From assembly GCF_023856365.1 (NCBI RefSeq), contig NW_026042446.1, forward strand, positions 124,001 through 188,000: a stretch of 64,000 nucleotides of DNA. The letters run 5' to 3'. The DNA comes from Brienomyrus brachyistius (lineage: Eukaryota > Chordata > Actinopteri > Osteoglossiformes > Mormyridae). The notes under the pieces were generated by a model. That model did not search any database and was not told the DNA's origin. It saw only the letters and a list, made by a program, of their open reading frames with translations. The position numbers were made by a program, and so were the translations under genes. Below are positions 47,962 through 59,543 of this stretch, in pieces; the stretch's first letter is position 1; the number at the start of each line of letters is the position of its first letter.

Positions 47962-48203
47962 GATACTTTATTGATCCCCTGTAGGGAAATTATCTGCGTG
48001 TGGCTCAGTGGGCTAAGCCTGTGTCCTTGTAATCGGAAGGGCGCAGGTTCAAACCCAGCCTCAGCACGTCTGCGGCTCCTTGAGCAAGACCCTTAACCCC
48101 CAGCTCGGGTGGCAGCCCTTCGTGGTCAACTTACTCCACAAAATAGCAAGTTGAGGGAGGCGTAAAGATAATTTCCCTACAGGGGAGATCAATAAAGTAT
48201 CAG
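47962..48203 (+). mobile_element. tRNA-derived SINE with inverted terminal segments, unit 5 only
   Basis: A 242-bp insertion flanked by a perfect 22-bp direct repeat (47940-47961 and 48204-48225). It has A-box TGGCTCAGTGG at 48001-48011, B-box GGTTCAAACCC at 48046-48056, the fish-SINE phrase cttgagcaagaccctta, and a tail ending caataaagtatcag. The first 35 or so bases are the near-perfect reverse complement of the last 37, so the element can fold end to end. Confidence 0.85.
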
Positions 48204-48225
48204 TTAGCAAGCTTCTGGCATAATT

Positions 48226-48335
48226 CCAGCTGCATGTTTGACCACTCTTTTTTGCAGAATTTCTAGTTCATTTAAACTAGTTGGGCTCCTGGCACGGACC
48301 CACAAATTTTCAATAGGGTTGAGATCGGGGGTACT
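48226..48335 (-). mobile_element. Tc1-like transposase C-terminal fragment, unit 5
   Basis: Same fragment with B-lineage changes (ARSPTSLNELEILQKRVV). It lies directly after the right target duplication of the inverted-end SINE. Confidence 0.85.
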
Positions 48336-49532
48336 TCACAAAGCAGGATTTCTTGCTTAGCCGAATAACTTGTTGGAGTTAAAGTAAACTGAAGCTACAG
48401 CCAGAGTTTTTACAACACCGGAGACAAACAGGGCTAGGTACTTGGATAGCGAGCATGCCGGTACATACTAATCCAGCGCTATGATGTCATACAGTAACGA
48501 GACAGGAACTGTTTTGAAGCTTGGCATCCTGATCAGGAGTGACAATTTGTTGTTCTAATATTCATTTATTGTTTTGCATTGTTCCTGGAATAATGTGATT
48601 GCACATTTTATTCATCGACGTTTAATCCGTTGCATGTTATAAACTGTAAAAAGGCTAGTATTGTGTCTTTTCTTACAGTTGTTTTCAATTGCTAAGACAG
48701 GGTAGTATCTAGGGTAGCATCTCCACATGCCTGATCCATCCTTGGCATTGCTCTGGAGGAATATCCTGGCATCCAACATTCATTGTTTGATCTTGTGTCA
48801 ACTGACATAATTTCTTTGTATTATGTGTTTTTTACAATCTGTTTTAGAAAGGGTCTTGATAGTGATTTAGCAAAATGACATGTTTCAGTTTTGACTGTCT
48901 TATTAGCAGTTTTTGGGTCAGTATGTAGGTATGTGCAAATTGGCCTCTGAAAATGTAATATTGTGAGTGAGACAGGAATCCATGGCTTTTGAAGCATTTA
49001 GTCATTGATTGCATTTTGTATGAAAGCAAAGTGAAATGCTAAACAGTTTAGCCCACATAAGTAAATGTTGTGGTGACTGCATGAAGAGTTTTGAGAAAGC
49101 AACTTCAGTATTGCAGTATTTGTCTTAGCAAATGAAAAAAAAACCTGTAAAATTCACACTGCCTTTCCAAACTGATTGGTGTGAAGAGCAGTGACAGACA
49201 GTCCAGACTGATGGGCCATTGACAGTATGCAAAGGTCTGGTGACTCCAAAGTCACTTCAAAGTTGTAACACTTTAGTAATCAAACCTCATACAATTTTCT
49301 GAATGTCTCATTCACCTTTGTGTAGCCATCCCCTATGTCTGTAAGCTTCAGAGCTCAAGCTTAGGCTAGAAATATTTATAATGTGATTTTTTACAATTTG
49401 TCAGCACCACTGAAAATAGGTTTTTGAAGAGTGTATGTTTAAAGTAGATTTTAACAAAAAAATAAAAAATAAATAGAATAATCACATTCTAAATGTTGAC
49501 AGATTATTGGTGCTGAGTTTGTGCTGAATAAA

Positions 49533-50176
49533 GCCAAAGAGTGACTAGAACATAGAATACGTGCCATAGAAGGATAGGAGTTGCATTTTGAAGTCAAGGT
49601 ACAAATGGGTCACACAGAGGATTCTTTCTGCATCACTCAACAAGGGATAGCATCGCTAGACCCAGCCCTGAGACATGGCGATGAGGCAGGATGAATATTC
49701 TTCTGTGACTCTGGCTTGGCAGTTGCACAACATTTTACTGTAATATGCCTCTCGTTTGTTTACTTTTTGGCGTTGTTCTTTACAGTCACTTTTCTGGAGT
49801 ACTGAGTATGGCAAACGTTACATATTAATTATCAGTCATATGGTAGACGACCATCATTTTTTTTAACTATTATTATAGTCTTACGGTTTCTCATTTACAT
49901 GTTAACAACAGTTTTGATTGGTACTGTTTTCATTTTTTGCTGTAGAGTGCTATGACTGTTCAGTAGTGTACCTTTACCCAACTGACGAGATGCATGGTCT
50001 GAAAACAGTGTTTGCTTTTGAGCAAAGATAATATAGTTTTGAGAAGATTGTTTGATTTTGCAAGACAAGCGTAAGGTTTTGTGAGTTTAGCTTGAATTTT
50101 AGAGTTTGTGCTTAGTGGTTTGATTACAGGAGATGAGAGATTTTAGGACATGCGTTTTAGCAATTCAGAAAAACAG
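49533..50176. mobile_element. Old Tc1-like element, left end deleted, unit 5
   Basis: Only the right two thirds and right terminal repeat remain. A deletion joins gctgaataa directly to agccaaagagtg, removing the left repeat and about 345 bp. Confidence 0.7.
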
Positions 50177-50387
50177 TAAAATGTCAAGGCCTGTCAGACT
50201 ACTTTGAAAGTGGGTGAGAGGCCTCAGACTCCATAGGGTTACAGTAAATACTTGTTATGCTATGTTTCTTTTATGTTCCTCTTTTTGTGTCTGGTACTAT
50301 GACAAAAAATCCCAGTCTATCTATCTAGTGCTACTTCATTATCCCATTGTCTTTCTGCAATGTTCTCATGTACAGTACTGTCAGCAA

Positions 50388-50507
50388 AACAGCATGATAC
50401 TACCACCACCATGCTTGACCGTTGGTTCAGTGTTCTTAGGTTAAGAAAACAACCTCACCTTGATCCCCTGCAAACATATCTCTTTTCATTGTGGCCAAGC
50501 AGAGCAG
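50388..50507 (-). mobile_element. Tc1-like transposase scrap, unit 5
   Basis: Same as at 4171, B form with the HGGGSIM reading intact. Confidence 0.6.
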
Positions 50508-50790
50508 TTTATGACAGATTCACACGTCATCGTGACTGCCCCCAGCCCTCCTGTGAATGTGCAGCCATCAGCAGCCTTTCAGACTGTTAGCCAGAAGGAA
50601 AGACAGAACAGACTAAGGAATGCGTCCGTTTTATTCAAGCACAGTACAGAACCATAAGCATTTTTATTTTTCATTTTCCACTCTGTCCACCTTTATTCTC
50701 CACAAGCAACCGTATTACTTTGTTTAGGCCTGTAATTATTGTATTGCACACATCTTGGGTCCGCCTTATCTCCAAAAGGTGAAGTAAAAT

Positions 50791-50936
50791 ACAAAATTCT
50801 AATTTCATCAATAAACTGACTAAAACACATTTTGCTAGTTTTAGGCCATCTTTGCCTCACAACAGAAACAATTTCTTACATTTCACAGGCCATTTATTGC
50901 AGTGTAGTCAGTTTATTAATGAAATTGGAATTTTGT
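50791..50936. repeat. Inverted repeat, unit 5
   Basis: As in unit 1, full arms. Confidence 0.85.
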
Positions 50937-50982
50937 CTAAATATAAGAAAATTATACTTCCTTAGATTTTCATTTTCTGCAG

Positions 50983-51006
50983 TGGAGTTACAATACCTGA
51001 TTTCAG
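50983..51006 (+). CDS. 24-nt microexon, gene copy 5
   Basis: B-lineage form (ELQYLIS), identical to the copy at 4767. The acceptor is ttttctgcag and the donor GTAAGT is at 51007. Confidence 0.5.
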
Positions 51007-51288
51007 GTAAGTCATTTCTGCTTCCATAATCACTGCTCTCCCTGGTGGATGGATAAATCATTGCAAGTACTTTACACACATCATCGTGGGGGATCTCATT
51101 ATAGCCAAGGTGCCACCCAAGGCCCAGCAGGGACCTGTCATGGACCAGCCAAGGCCCCATCATGGAAACAGGGGAAAATTCAAGCGGCTACATCTGTAAA
51201 TTTGGTGCACATGAACCTTTCCAGTGTTGTTTTTCGCTGTTGTTCTGCATGTCAGGGAATCTGTGCACTACATGGTGTGTTTTTATAG

Positions 51289-51428
51289 GTCAAGTTCCCC
51301 TGCTGAAATGCAGGCAGCCCAATTCAAGACCAGCGCATAAGTCTCCCAAGCATGTGTTTCCTATATCCGATAAGATGGCAGAATTTCTCTCAATGTGCAA
51401 TACTGACTGCCAAGTGCGATATCTGTGA
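51289..51428 (+). other. Possible alternative terminal exon, unit 5
   Basis: Same sequence as the A copies over the block. The only nearby change is one base upstream (gcatgtcagg for gcatatcagg, about 51251). Confidence 0.3.
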
Positions 51429-51512
51429 TGTATGTGATGTACTTTTCTTGTAGAGTGACATATGGATTCACTTTGATTAAATTTGCTGTCCCCTGTCTTT
51501 ATAATCCCAAAG

Positions 51513-52459
51513 GACGAACCAGTACCAGCAGTGGAGGCCGTCGGAGGAAATGCCACACTGGGCCGCCGGCACCCAGCTCCCTCACCATATCTGGATCTGC
51601 TCCCATCCCGGTGGCGACCAGCAGGGCTCAGCAGGGCAGAAGACGCCATAGAAATACGGCGGGAGGCCGGTCAGGCCGTAGAAAGAAGTACAAAAAACAG
51701 AAGGGGCCATTTACCAAAAATTTACAGAAGCTGCTAACCTTCAGTGACAGCAAATTGGCAAACCCCTTTGACTCAATCCAGGTGGGTGACCAGATCCCGT
51801 GTGAGGATCTCACCCAGAGTGACGACGAGGTTGCTAGCATCCTGTGTCGCACTCCATCAATGTCAGAGCCTGAGCCCTGCTCACCAGCCTTCTCCTCCAC
51901 TTCCTTCTTATTTCCATCACCAGTCCCATCCTCTTTTGCCTCCTCTCCATCCCCATCTTTTTTTACAGACTCTCCTCCTCCGTCACCATGTGTAGTCTCA
52001 CCTGTAAGCCCAGCTCCACACCCATCTTCAGCTCCAGCCATGGTTCATCCCACCCCTCTGTATCAGGTTCCAGCGCAAGCTGCAGCCCCCTCATCTGAGC
52101 TGGTTACGGGTCCGACACCCCTACTTATTTCCCCTTCTGTTGTTTTTGAGAAAATGGAAAGATTCAATAAGATGCATAACTTTTATCTATGCAACTATTC
52201 TAAAATGACCTATGATGCCAAGTGCCTTGCTCATTACTGGTGTAATCAGTTTTGGAACGATTTTCAGCATGCAGTGTACATCTGCAAGCAGGGGAGGAAT
52301 CAAAATTCAGGGGGTCACTATTCATATGGTGATAATGAGGGTGCCCAAGCTGAGCTGATGTTTCCTGATGAGGCGCTGGATCAGCTGTGTGCCATTCCCG
52401 GGGTCCTGGAGATGGCTGTGGAGATGGGCTATCAGTGTGATGTAAATAGTTTTTCATAG
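51513..52459 (+). CDS. Terminal coding exon, gene copy 5 (B-type with A-like patch)
   Basis: B-lineage version, 947 nt. The frame stays open upstream to ATG 51428, but the same phase-1 acceptor (CCCAAAG|GACG) is used for the model. B features are DSKLA present before NPFDS, Glu in place of Val in the SUMO-motif-like C(E)DLTQSDDE, and a C-terminal end GYQCDVNSFS, six residues beyond the A end. The basic run reads RRRHRN. Between about 52041 and 52257 the bases are A-like (FNKMHNF, NYSKMTY), while both sides are B-like: a probable gene-conversion tract. Confidence 0.75.
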
Positions 52460-52495
52460 AACCTGTAAATAATTAGGTGAGACATCTCACAAGTA

Positions 52496-52731
52496 CTTAG
52501 GATAATATAAGATTAAGGTAGTTTAACCTTATCTTAACTAATCCTAAGATTGTATGATATAAGATTACATAGGATAAGACTAAGAATAGGTTAAGATAAG
52601 GTTGTATATAATGTAAGATAACATAGAATAAGATAAGACTAAGATAGGATAAGTTAAGATTAAAGTAAGATAGTATGACATAAGATTACATAGGATAAGA
52701 TAAGAATAGGTTAAGATAAGACTTCTTATTC
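52496..52731 (+). repeat. TAAGATAAGA-like degenerate repeat, unit 5
   Basis: Shorter B-lineage version (about 235 bp). The hairpin-forming start is conserved, but the later repeat order differs from A, and the A-type sequence after the repeat (tgtcagggactg through the G run) is missing. Confidence 0.85.
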
Positions 52732-52745
52732 TTGTTTTTCTATTA

Positions 52746-52751
52746 AATAAA
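52746..52751 (+). terminator. Poly(A) signal AATAAA, copy 5
   Basis: Conserved in the B lineage although the sequence just before it differs. A GT-rich element follows (ggtttgtgtctgtgagg). Confidence 0.6.
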
Positions 52752-52759
52752 TATGGATT

Positions 52760-54001
52760 ATTTTGCGTATGGTTTGTGTCTGTGAGGTTATTTAAAATAT
52801 TGTGAAGTTTGACACAAAATTTGATTAGTTTAAATAATGATTGGTTAAACTGATGTACATGTAGAGAATTGTAGTGGTCTTGCTATTGAATTAAAGGACT
52901 CTTCAGATCTCAAGTGCAGTGCAAAAAGTATAGAGGGGTAATTCATTAAATGCTGCACGCACAGGGACATTTTTTTGGTGTTAAATCCAAATTGCATGAC
53001 CATTCTACTGCAAATACAGGCCTTTAAGTTTAAAGGTGCCATGGAACTCTACTTTGAAAGCTTGTGAAACAGCAAAAAAGTTGTTGTTTCTTTGTTTTCT
53101 GCACATGCGTCCACCAACCGGAAGGAGCCAGAGAGTGGCATTAAGAGTCTGCAGCTGTGTATTATTGCAACAGTAGACTAAGCTAATTTCCTAGATCCTT
53201 AAATTTGCAAGCACTCATTTGAAGAGACAATGAACCTTTACCATATGTAAACTTAATCAACTTAAAACACATAAAAGACATTCTCCTTCACCTTCTCCCT
53301 TATACTACAAGCCTTCCATTTCAGTTTAGCTGATTTTTAACACAGCTGACTTCTCCACTTGTAATGAATCCTGCATATGTGACAAACCACGATACGCCAC
53401 TGCCTGGTCATGCCTGTGAAGTTAACTAGAATGTCACTAGCAGGCTGGCAAATTAATCCACAAGTTGTAGAGTACAGCACTGCTGCTTGCTAATTGCTTT
53501 ATTTTTCCCGCCTATAATGACATTCAGTGAGGAATATTTGATAGCGTACTTTCCTGCATACTTTGTCAATTTGCACCAGGCACCAACGCAGCTTCTCCCC
53601 TTGGTTTACTAGTCATGGGAAAACAATGTTCGCGGTGAGCAAGCTGGGCCCAACAGGGTGTGTCACGTGACTTACTTGCATCTTGCCACAGGCAGTGATG
53701 GGCTATATTAAAATGTCTGTAAGCCTAGTGATAAAGGTCCTTAAAATGACAGAAAGCAAACTAATAAATAAAACTACACATTTTTGTTAATACTTTCAAA
53801 TGCGTCAGACACATACAGTAAGATCTCTCAAAGTATTTTCTGACATTTTTTTTTCCCGCCCACTAAAATACAAATCAGAAAATGCTCAGAAGCAATTACA
53901 CATGTATTCTAAATACGTTGAACTACATCCACACTAGGGAAACTTAAAATATTATCTTGACAGTTGGTTAAAACCAGGCACAACTTGAGGAATAATGGAA
54001 C
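52760..54001. other. B-lineage 3' flank, unit 5, nothing recognised
   Basis: It replaces the LINE-bearing flank of A units from position 52853. I see no open frame of note, no splice-site series and no recognisable element. Confidence 0.6.
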
Positions 54002-54214
54002 TCAAAATGGGCTGGGATATCCCTGATCTGTCTGCCAGTTCCTTTCGGTATGTTCCGCGACAAATTCATCGTTCAGTTCTACCAGAATCACTCTTGGCAC
54101 TCTGAAAGAGCGGATAAGCCACAAATCATCACTGGGAAGATAATCATTGTCATCTCTAAATACTCCCTCCCTTAATATTTGGGCACAATGTCCTCTGCCA
54201 TAATCAAGCTGCAT
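54002..54214 (-). mobile_element. PIF/Harbinger-type transposase N-terminal fragment
   Basis: A minus-strand frame of about 70 codons containing LREGVFRDDNDYL, then DDLWLIRSFRVPRVILVEL. The (E)xVFRDxxDxLxxxDD(x)WLIxxFRxPR pattern is typical of the region before the DDE core in HARBI1-like transposases of fish. The core itself is missing. It is seen only in unit 5; the equivalent in unit 6 is beyond the window. Confidence 0.7.
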
Positions 54215-54254
54215 GTTATGGATTTTTACACTGATGGTTCACACTCTTCCCCAA

Positions 54255-54420
54255 TCAGGAACCGTGGGTTGACAGATTGATCCGCGCTGCAGTGAACGCC
54301 CAGACCACCGCTTATAATGCTGGTCTCAACACTGGACTTTCTACTACGGCGCTGTGGAGAGCATCCCGACTCAGAACATTACTTCCTGATTTGGGAATAG
54401 CTGTGTTCAGGATCGAAAAG
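54255..54420 (+). mobile_element. LINE ORF2 linker-region fragment
   Basis: The + frame reads PNQEPWVDRLIRAAV and then TTAYNAGLNTG. It resembles the stretch between endonuclease and reverse transcriptase in fish L2/Rex-like LINEs (PNQKPWxxxxIR...AYxxG). It is short, without start or end. Confidence 0.5.
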
Positions 54421-54429
54421 CCTGCAATT

Positions 54430-55163
54430 ATTTAAATCTGATTTTAGGAAAACTTGTCATGGTATAAAAAGCACACCACCAAATGCATGAAATCTGAGTA
54501 AAATGTTTACCTTTTTAACGCAACCATAATAGAGGGGTCTGCATTTGCATTTATCACAGTCCCTGTAACAATCTAACATCATAGCACCACAACTATTGCG
54601 GATTCAGCCAACGGTGGCAACGTTACTAGCCAGCAGCGTTGTGCAGGTTACTGGAAATTACTAGTTATCAATTACTGCATATAAAAGTACTTATAACGAG
54701 GGTGGGACTGGGCCATGAGTCTGCGAGGAGTTTCGACGTGTGGTGGGTGCGGCAAGGGGCAGCATCAGCGCATGCTCCCCCAGCTTGACCTAACCTGTAT
54801 ATATATATATATATATGTATATATATAGCCTGATAAAGGAAGATAAGAGTGGGCTAAAGGTTGCATATTGATCACTTTAACATCGCGCCAACATCGGGGG
54901 AATATGGAATCAAATGATCGGTGGCGATGTTTCTGCAACACAGAGATGTTTGCTGATGGGTTTTCAAGCATCGCGGAGATATAGTGCCAATGCATGTGTG
55001 CTCTCTGGCTAGTTATATTATTTCAGCGTTGCAGCCATGACAGTGCCAGACAATACAACCGTCTAATTGTATCTGTCAGCGTACCTACAATATCACACAT
55101 TCATCACGCCACGGTGAGGTCGGATGGCGTTACATCATAAACAGGAAATTAGGGGAACATGCT
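54430..55163 (+). repeat. Old diverged duplicate of the unit boundary
   Basis: Aligns with 56150-56720 (end of unit 5 and start of unit 6) with roughly one difference in ten to fifteen bases, including the TATA-like box and the unit-start phrase (55000). It is interrupted by about 160 bp of unrelated sequence at 54751-54913 that contains a TA-rich run. It points to an earlier round of duplication. Confidence 0.8.
54463..54470 (+). promoter_or_regulatory. TATA-like box in old boundary duplicate
   Basis: TATAAAAA is kept in the diverged boundary copy (54430-55163), although about one base in ten around it has changed. Confidence 0.3.
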
Positions 55164-56183
55164 AACACTGATATCTCTTCAAGCCATCATTAGTGGCTCC
55201 CTCATCTGGCCTCAGAAGTGGTTGCATCCCAGAGCCACCTGCTGGTCTTGGTGGCACTTCAGTGTTTGCCTGTAGAGGAGATGCTCAGTGGCAGTGATGG
55301 TGGGAGTCCCAGATGAGACAAGATGAGCACAGAGCTGTCCAGCCCATTGTTGCCAAAGGTCACATTCTACCAGAATGCCCTGACACTAACTTCCAAACAT
55401 CCCACGGACCCCAGCTATCCCCTGTAGGGAAACTGAATAAGAAGCCTTTACCCTGGGCAGAAAATGCATTGTTTGTACAGTACGTCTTAGTGACAGAGTA
55501 CCAATTTCAGAGGGCATTTTGTTGAAAAACATGCAGTGAAATATCTAATAACGATATCGGAACATTCAAACACAGCATACAATACAGTTTGCAAATGTAA
55601 ACAGTTTTATTTAAAAGGACAGTTTAATTTCAGAGCCAATGGCCGTGTGACCAAAAACATTTGAATCATTATTATTCTCTTAGTAAAATGAAAAGCAGAA
55701 AACATTCCTGGAGCCTTCAATTTAGCGTGCACAGTGCCCTCTACAGGATTCTGTCGAAACAGCATCCCCGTCAGCCTCGTTCGCAGAACGTAGGAGTTCT
55801 TTTCCCAGCGTACCCTTTTCTTTATAAATCCCAAAATCTCCTTACAAATGTAAGTATGAATGTTTGTCATCTTTTTCGGTCACACGAAGCCTTTATAAAT
55901 GAGATTCCCCCATTAATGCGTTTACATGGCTATGCTCTGTAACTGCGCCATTAAAAACACATGAAAACATCTTAATTGCGTCAAGGCACGTAAACGTAGT
56001 CACATGACAAAAGATAACTTCGTGACTTAGCAAAGTGCAGGTTCTTCGTTTCCTCTGTGTGGACCATAGAGCTGTGTATCCGAGTCTGACGACCCGCCAC
56101 GTTTTAAGATACAGAGAATACACGTCAATATGCTGCTATATTTTGGAATTTTTTTAATCTGATCTCAGGAAAACTTGTCAAGG

Positions 56184-56191
56184 TATAAAAA
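56184..56191 (+). promoter_or_regulatory. TATA-like box before unit 6 gene
   Basis: Same block as at 10003. Confidence 0.35.
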
Positions 56192-57691
56192 GCACACCGC
56201 CATGAAATCTGAGTACAAATGTTTGCTTTTTTTTTTTTTAACGCAACCATAATAGAGGGGTCTGCATTTATCACAGTCCCTGTAACAATCTAACATCATA
56301 GCACCATAACTACTGCGGATTCAGCCAACGGCGGCAACGTCACTAGTCAGCAGTGTTGTGCAGGTTACTGGAAATTACTACTCATCAATTACCGCATATA
56401 AATGTACTTTTAATACGGGTGGGATTGGACCATGTGTCTGCCAGGAGTTTCGACGTGTGGTGGGTGCAAATGGTCGGTGGCGATGTTTCTGCAACACAGA
56501 GATGTTTGCTGATGGGTTTTCAAGCATCGCGGAGACATAGTGCCAATGCATGTGTGCTCTCTGGCTAGTTATATTATTTCAGTGTTGCAGCTATGACAGT
56601 GCCAGACAATACAACCGTCTAATTGTATCTATCAGCGTACCTACAATACCACCCATTCATTGCGCCATGGTGAGGTCGGGTGGCGTTACATCATAAACGG
56701 GAAATTAAGGGAACATGCTGCCTTTATCCATTAATATTTTCACGCAAGACAAAGGTAAAGAGTGCATTTAAATTTCAGCACCTTCCGTGTTTTTTAATGG
56801 CAATTAGTTACATTACTCCTTACAGACAAGAGTAGTGGGATTATAGTAACGCCTTACTACCAACACTGCTAGGCTTGCTAATGCTAACGTTAGCAGTACA
56901 GCCTTATGCTACTTCCTCTCGCAAGATAAGATAGCGTTACTGTCACTGTGCAAATACAATGAGATGTCTTTGGAGCAAGGCTGTCGACGCCATGTTAAGG
57001 ATAAAAGTACAAGTAAAATACAATATAAAATCAAAGAAACATACACCAACAGTAAAGAAGAACAAGGATGCGTAAAATACTGGTACCGGAAGCAAATAAA
57101 CCAATAAAACACAGTCAGAGGAACACTGGAGAGTTCGGAGCAGCTGCGAATGTGCCGCCATCATTGTTCAGAATTCTTCACTTTGCGTTGCTACAGTGGA
57201 AGAGTGAAATGGCTGAAGATGGATTACAGAATTTTCCAAGTGTGCTAAACATTCAGTTGTAAATAAAAACCAGTGTGAGATAAGAACGTCTCCTCGCCAT
57301 TTCCTTCTATTCTGATTGAATGGGTCGCTTAACGATCGCTGTGAATTCTGGGAGTCTGTGGAACGTCACGTCTGCAGCTCTCGCGTTACTTGCTGCCAGG
57401 AAGGAATTCTATTTAAATACTTCAATACATTTTATTTATAACATTTTCTGTTTTTAGGCGTGTCTTCTAAATTTACGGTGCTTCTATTATCTTTCCGCGC
57501 TTTTGTCAATATATATCGTGTGTCTGGTCATTTGATTAAAGTGCTTGAAGACTTTGCCACGCGCTGACACTAATCGACCACCATATCTTAGCAACCGCAT
57601 CATAACAATTCTAATTCCGTTTCGAGTTTTGATTCAAACATTCAAAGCAGCTCAGATTTGCACTTTCCCAGCAAAAGACAAGACGCGAAAG

Positions 57692-57794
57692 ATGTCTGCC
57701 TTCATCTACCTGCGGAGAATCGACTGGCTCCTGCCAAATGACGCCGTCAGTGTCCGGATTGCTCCGGAAGACATCCCCGGTTCAGTCAGCCATG
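57692..57794 (+). CDS. First coding exon, gene copy 6 (B-type)
   Basis: Same peptide as copy 5 (YLRRIDW form). The donor CATG|GTAAGA is at 57795. It is followed by the intact form of the optional second exon (58007-58088). It would splice to 61317-61340 and 61847-62793. Confidence 0.5.
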
Positions 57795-58006
57795 GTAAGA
57801 ACGGCAAAATGATGCCTAGAATATCTCAGCACTCGAAGAATGAAAGTCAGAACAGGCTTGGCTGGTCTTGTTGAATCTTGCAGTCTGTGATAACTATCTT
57901 ATTTTGGAACTACGTGTCTTAGGATACTAAATAATAAAATGGTTCACCTTTAGCCCAACGGTGATTTGTTACCATGAAGCAGTAAAAATACGGGGCTCTT
58001 TTCAGC

Positions 58007-58088
58007 ATGTCTGCTGTACTGCACAATGAAATCCGTAAAATCTGTGGCTGTGATGTGTTTGAACATAACAGGAAAGCGACGTCAAATG
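58007..58088 (+). other. Possible alternative first exon (MSAV-type), unit 6
   Basis: Open over 27 codons with donor GTAAGG at 58089. It differs from unit 1 by His to Arg in NEI(H/R)KICGC. The same reservations apply: it is disrupted in units 2-5. Confidence 0.25.
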
Positions 58089-59543
58089 GTAAGGTAACAG
58101 GTGAACATGTCCCACATTGGCAAAAGCCAGCCAACGGGAGTAACCCCCCTCCTTCTGGGGGTGTGCCTAAATTCTCGTCTGAACGCGCTCATTTATTCAC
58201 TTGCAGGGTGTTGCCATGAGATGGCGCTTTCTTTACAAAAACACATTTTAGTTGTGGTCACAAGTTCATACACAAGTACAACAAGTATCAACGAGAATCT
58301 TTTGGTAGCCATTAGCAAGCTTCTGGCATAATTGATACTTTAAAGTAAACTGAAGCTACAGCCAAAGTTTTTACAACACCGGAGACAAACAGGGCTAGGT
58401 ACTTGGATAGCGAGCATGCCGGTACATACTAATCCAGCGCTATGATGTCATACAGTAACGAGACAGGAACTGTTTTGAAGCTTGGCATCCTGATCAGGAG
58501 TGACAATTTGTTGTTCTAATATTCATTTATTGTTTTGCATTGTTCCTGGAATAATGTGATTGCACATTTTATTCATCGACGTTTAATCCGTTGCATGTTA
58601 TAAACTGTAAAAAGGCTAGTATTGTGTCTTTTCTTACAGTTGTTTTCAATTGCTAAGACAGGGTAGTATCTAGGGTAGCATCTCCACATGCCTGATCCAT
58701 CCTTGGCATTGCTCTGGAGGAATATCCTGGCATCCAACATTCATTGTTTGATCTTGTGTCAACTGACATAATTTCTTTGTATTATGTGTTTTTTACAATC
58801 TGTTTTAGAAAGGGTCTTGATAGTGATTTAGCAAAATGACATGTTTCAGTTTTGACTGTCTTATTAGCAGTTTTTGGGTCAGTATGTAGGTATGTGCAAA
58901 TTGGCCTCTGAAAATGTAATATTGTGAGTGAGACAGGAATCCATGGCTTTTGAAGCATTTAGTCATTGATTGCATTTTGTATGAAAGCAAAGTGAAATGC
59001 TAAACAGTTTAGCCCACATAAGTAAATGTTGTGGTGACTGCATGAAGAGTTTTGAGAAAGCAACTTCAGTATTGCAGTATTTGTCTTAGCAAATGAAAAA
59101 AAACCTGTAAAATTCACACTGCCTTTCCAAACTGATTGGTGTGAAGAGCAGTGACAGACAGTCCAGACTGATGGGCCATTGACAGTATGCAAAGGTCTGG
59201 TGACTCCAAAGTCACTTCAAAGTTGTAACACTTTAGTAATCAAACCTCATACAATTTTCTGAATGTCTCATTCACCTTTGTGTAGCCATCCCCTATGTCT
59301 GTAAGCTTCAGAACTCAAGCTTAGGCTAGAAATATTTATAATGTGATTTTTTACAATTTGTCAGCACCACTGAAAATAAGTTTTTGAAAAGTGTATGTTT
59401 AAAGTAGATTTTAACAAAAAAAAAAATATATATAGAATAATCACATTCTAAATGTTGACAGATTATTGGTGCTGAGTTTGTGCTGAATAAAAGCATTCGT
59501 AGCACTTTGGGATAAATGTTTTTTAGACAGGTGAAATATTTAA

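Larger units (their letters stand above)
45473..56555 (+). repeat. Tandem unit 5 (B lineage)
   Basis: An 11,083-bp unit with several private events: a solo LTR, a SINE with inverted termini, and a deletion of about 345 bp after 49532. It keeps about 170 bp near 46146-46317 that units 1 and 6 have lost. Its 3' flank carries no RT-LINE or A-type SINEs; it carries Harbinger and LINE scraps and an old boundary duplicate. Unlisted stretches 45473-46755, 48380-49532 and 55164-56183 contain intron or flank sequence with nothing I can name. Confidence 0.92.

Noticed and set aside
47998..48070. tRNA gene with A and B boxes
   Set aside because: It sits inside a SINE with a target duplication and a retroposon tail; no proper cloverleaf is evident.
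54218..54260. YTDGS-like reading suggesting a retroviral or LTR-type RNase H
   Set aside because: Only a handful of residues match, with no neighbouring pol motifs. The better reading from 54255 on is a LINE linker in another frame.
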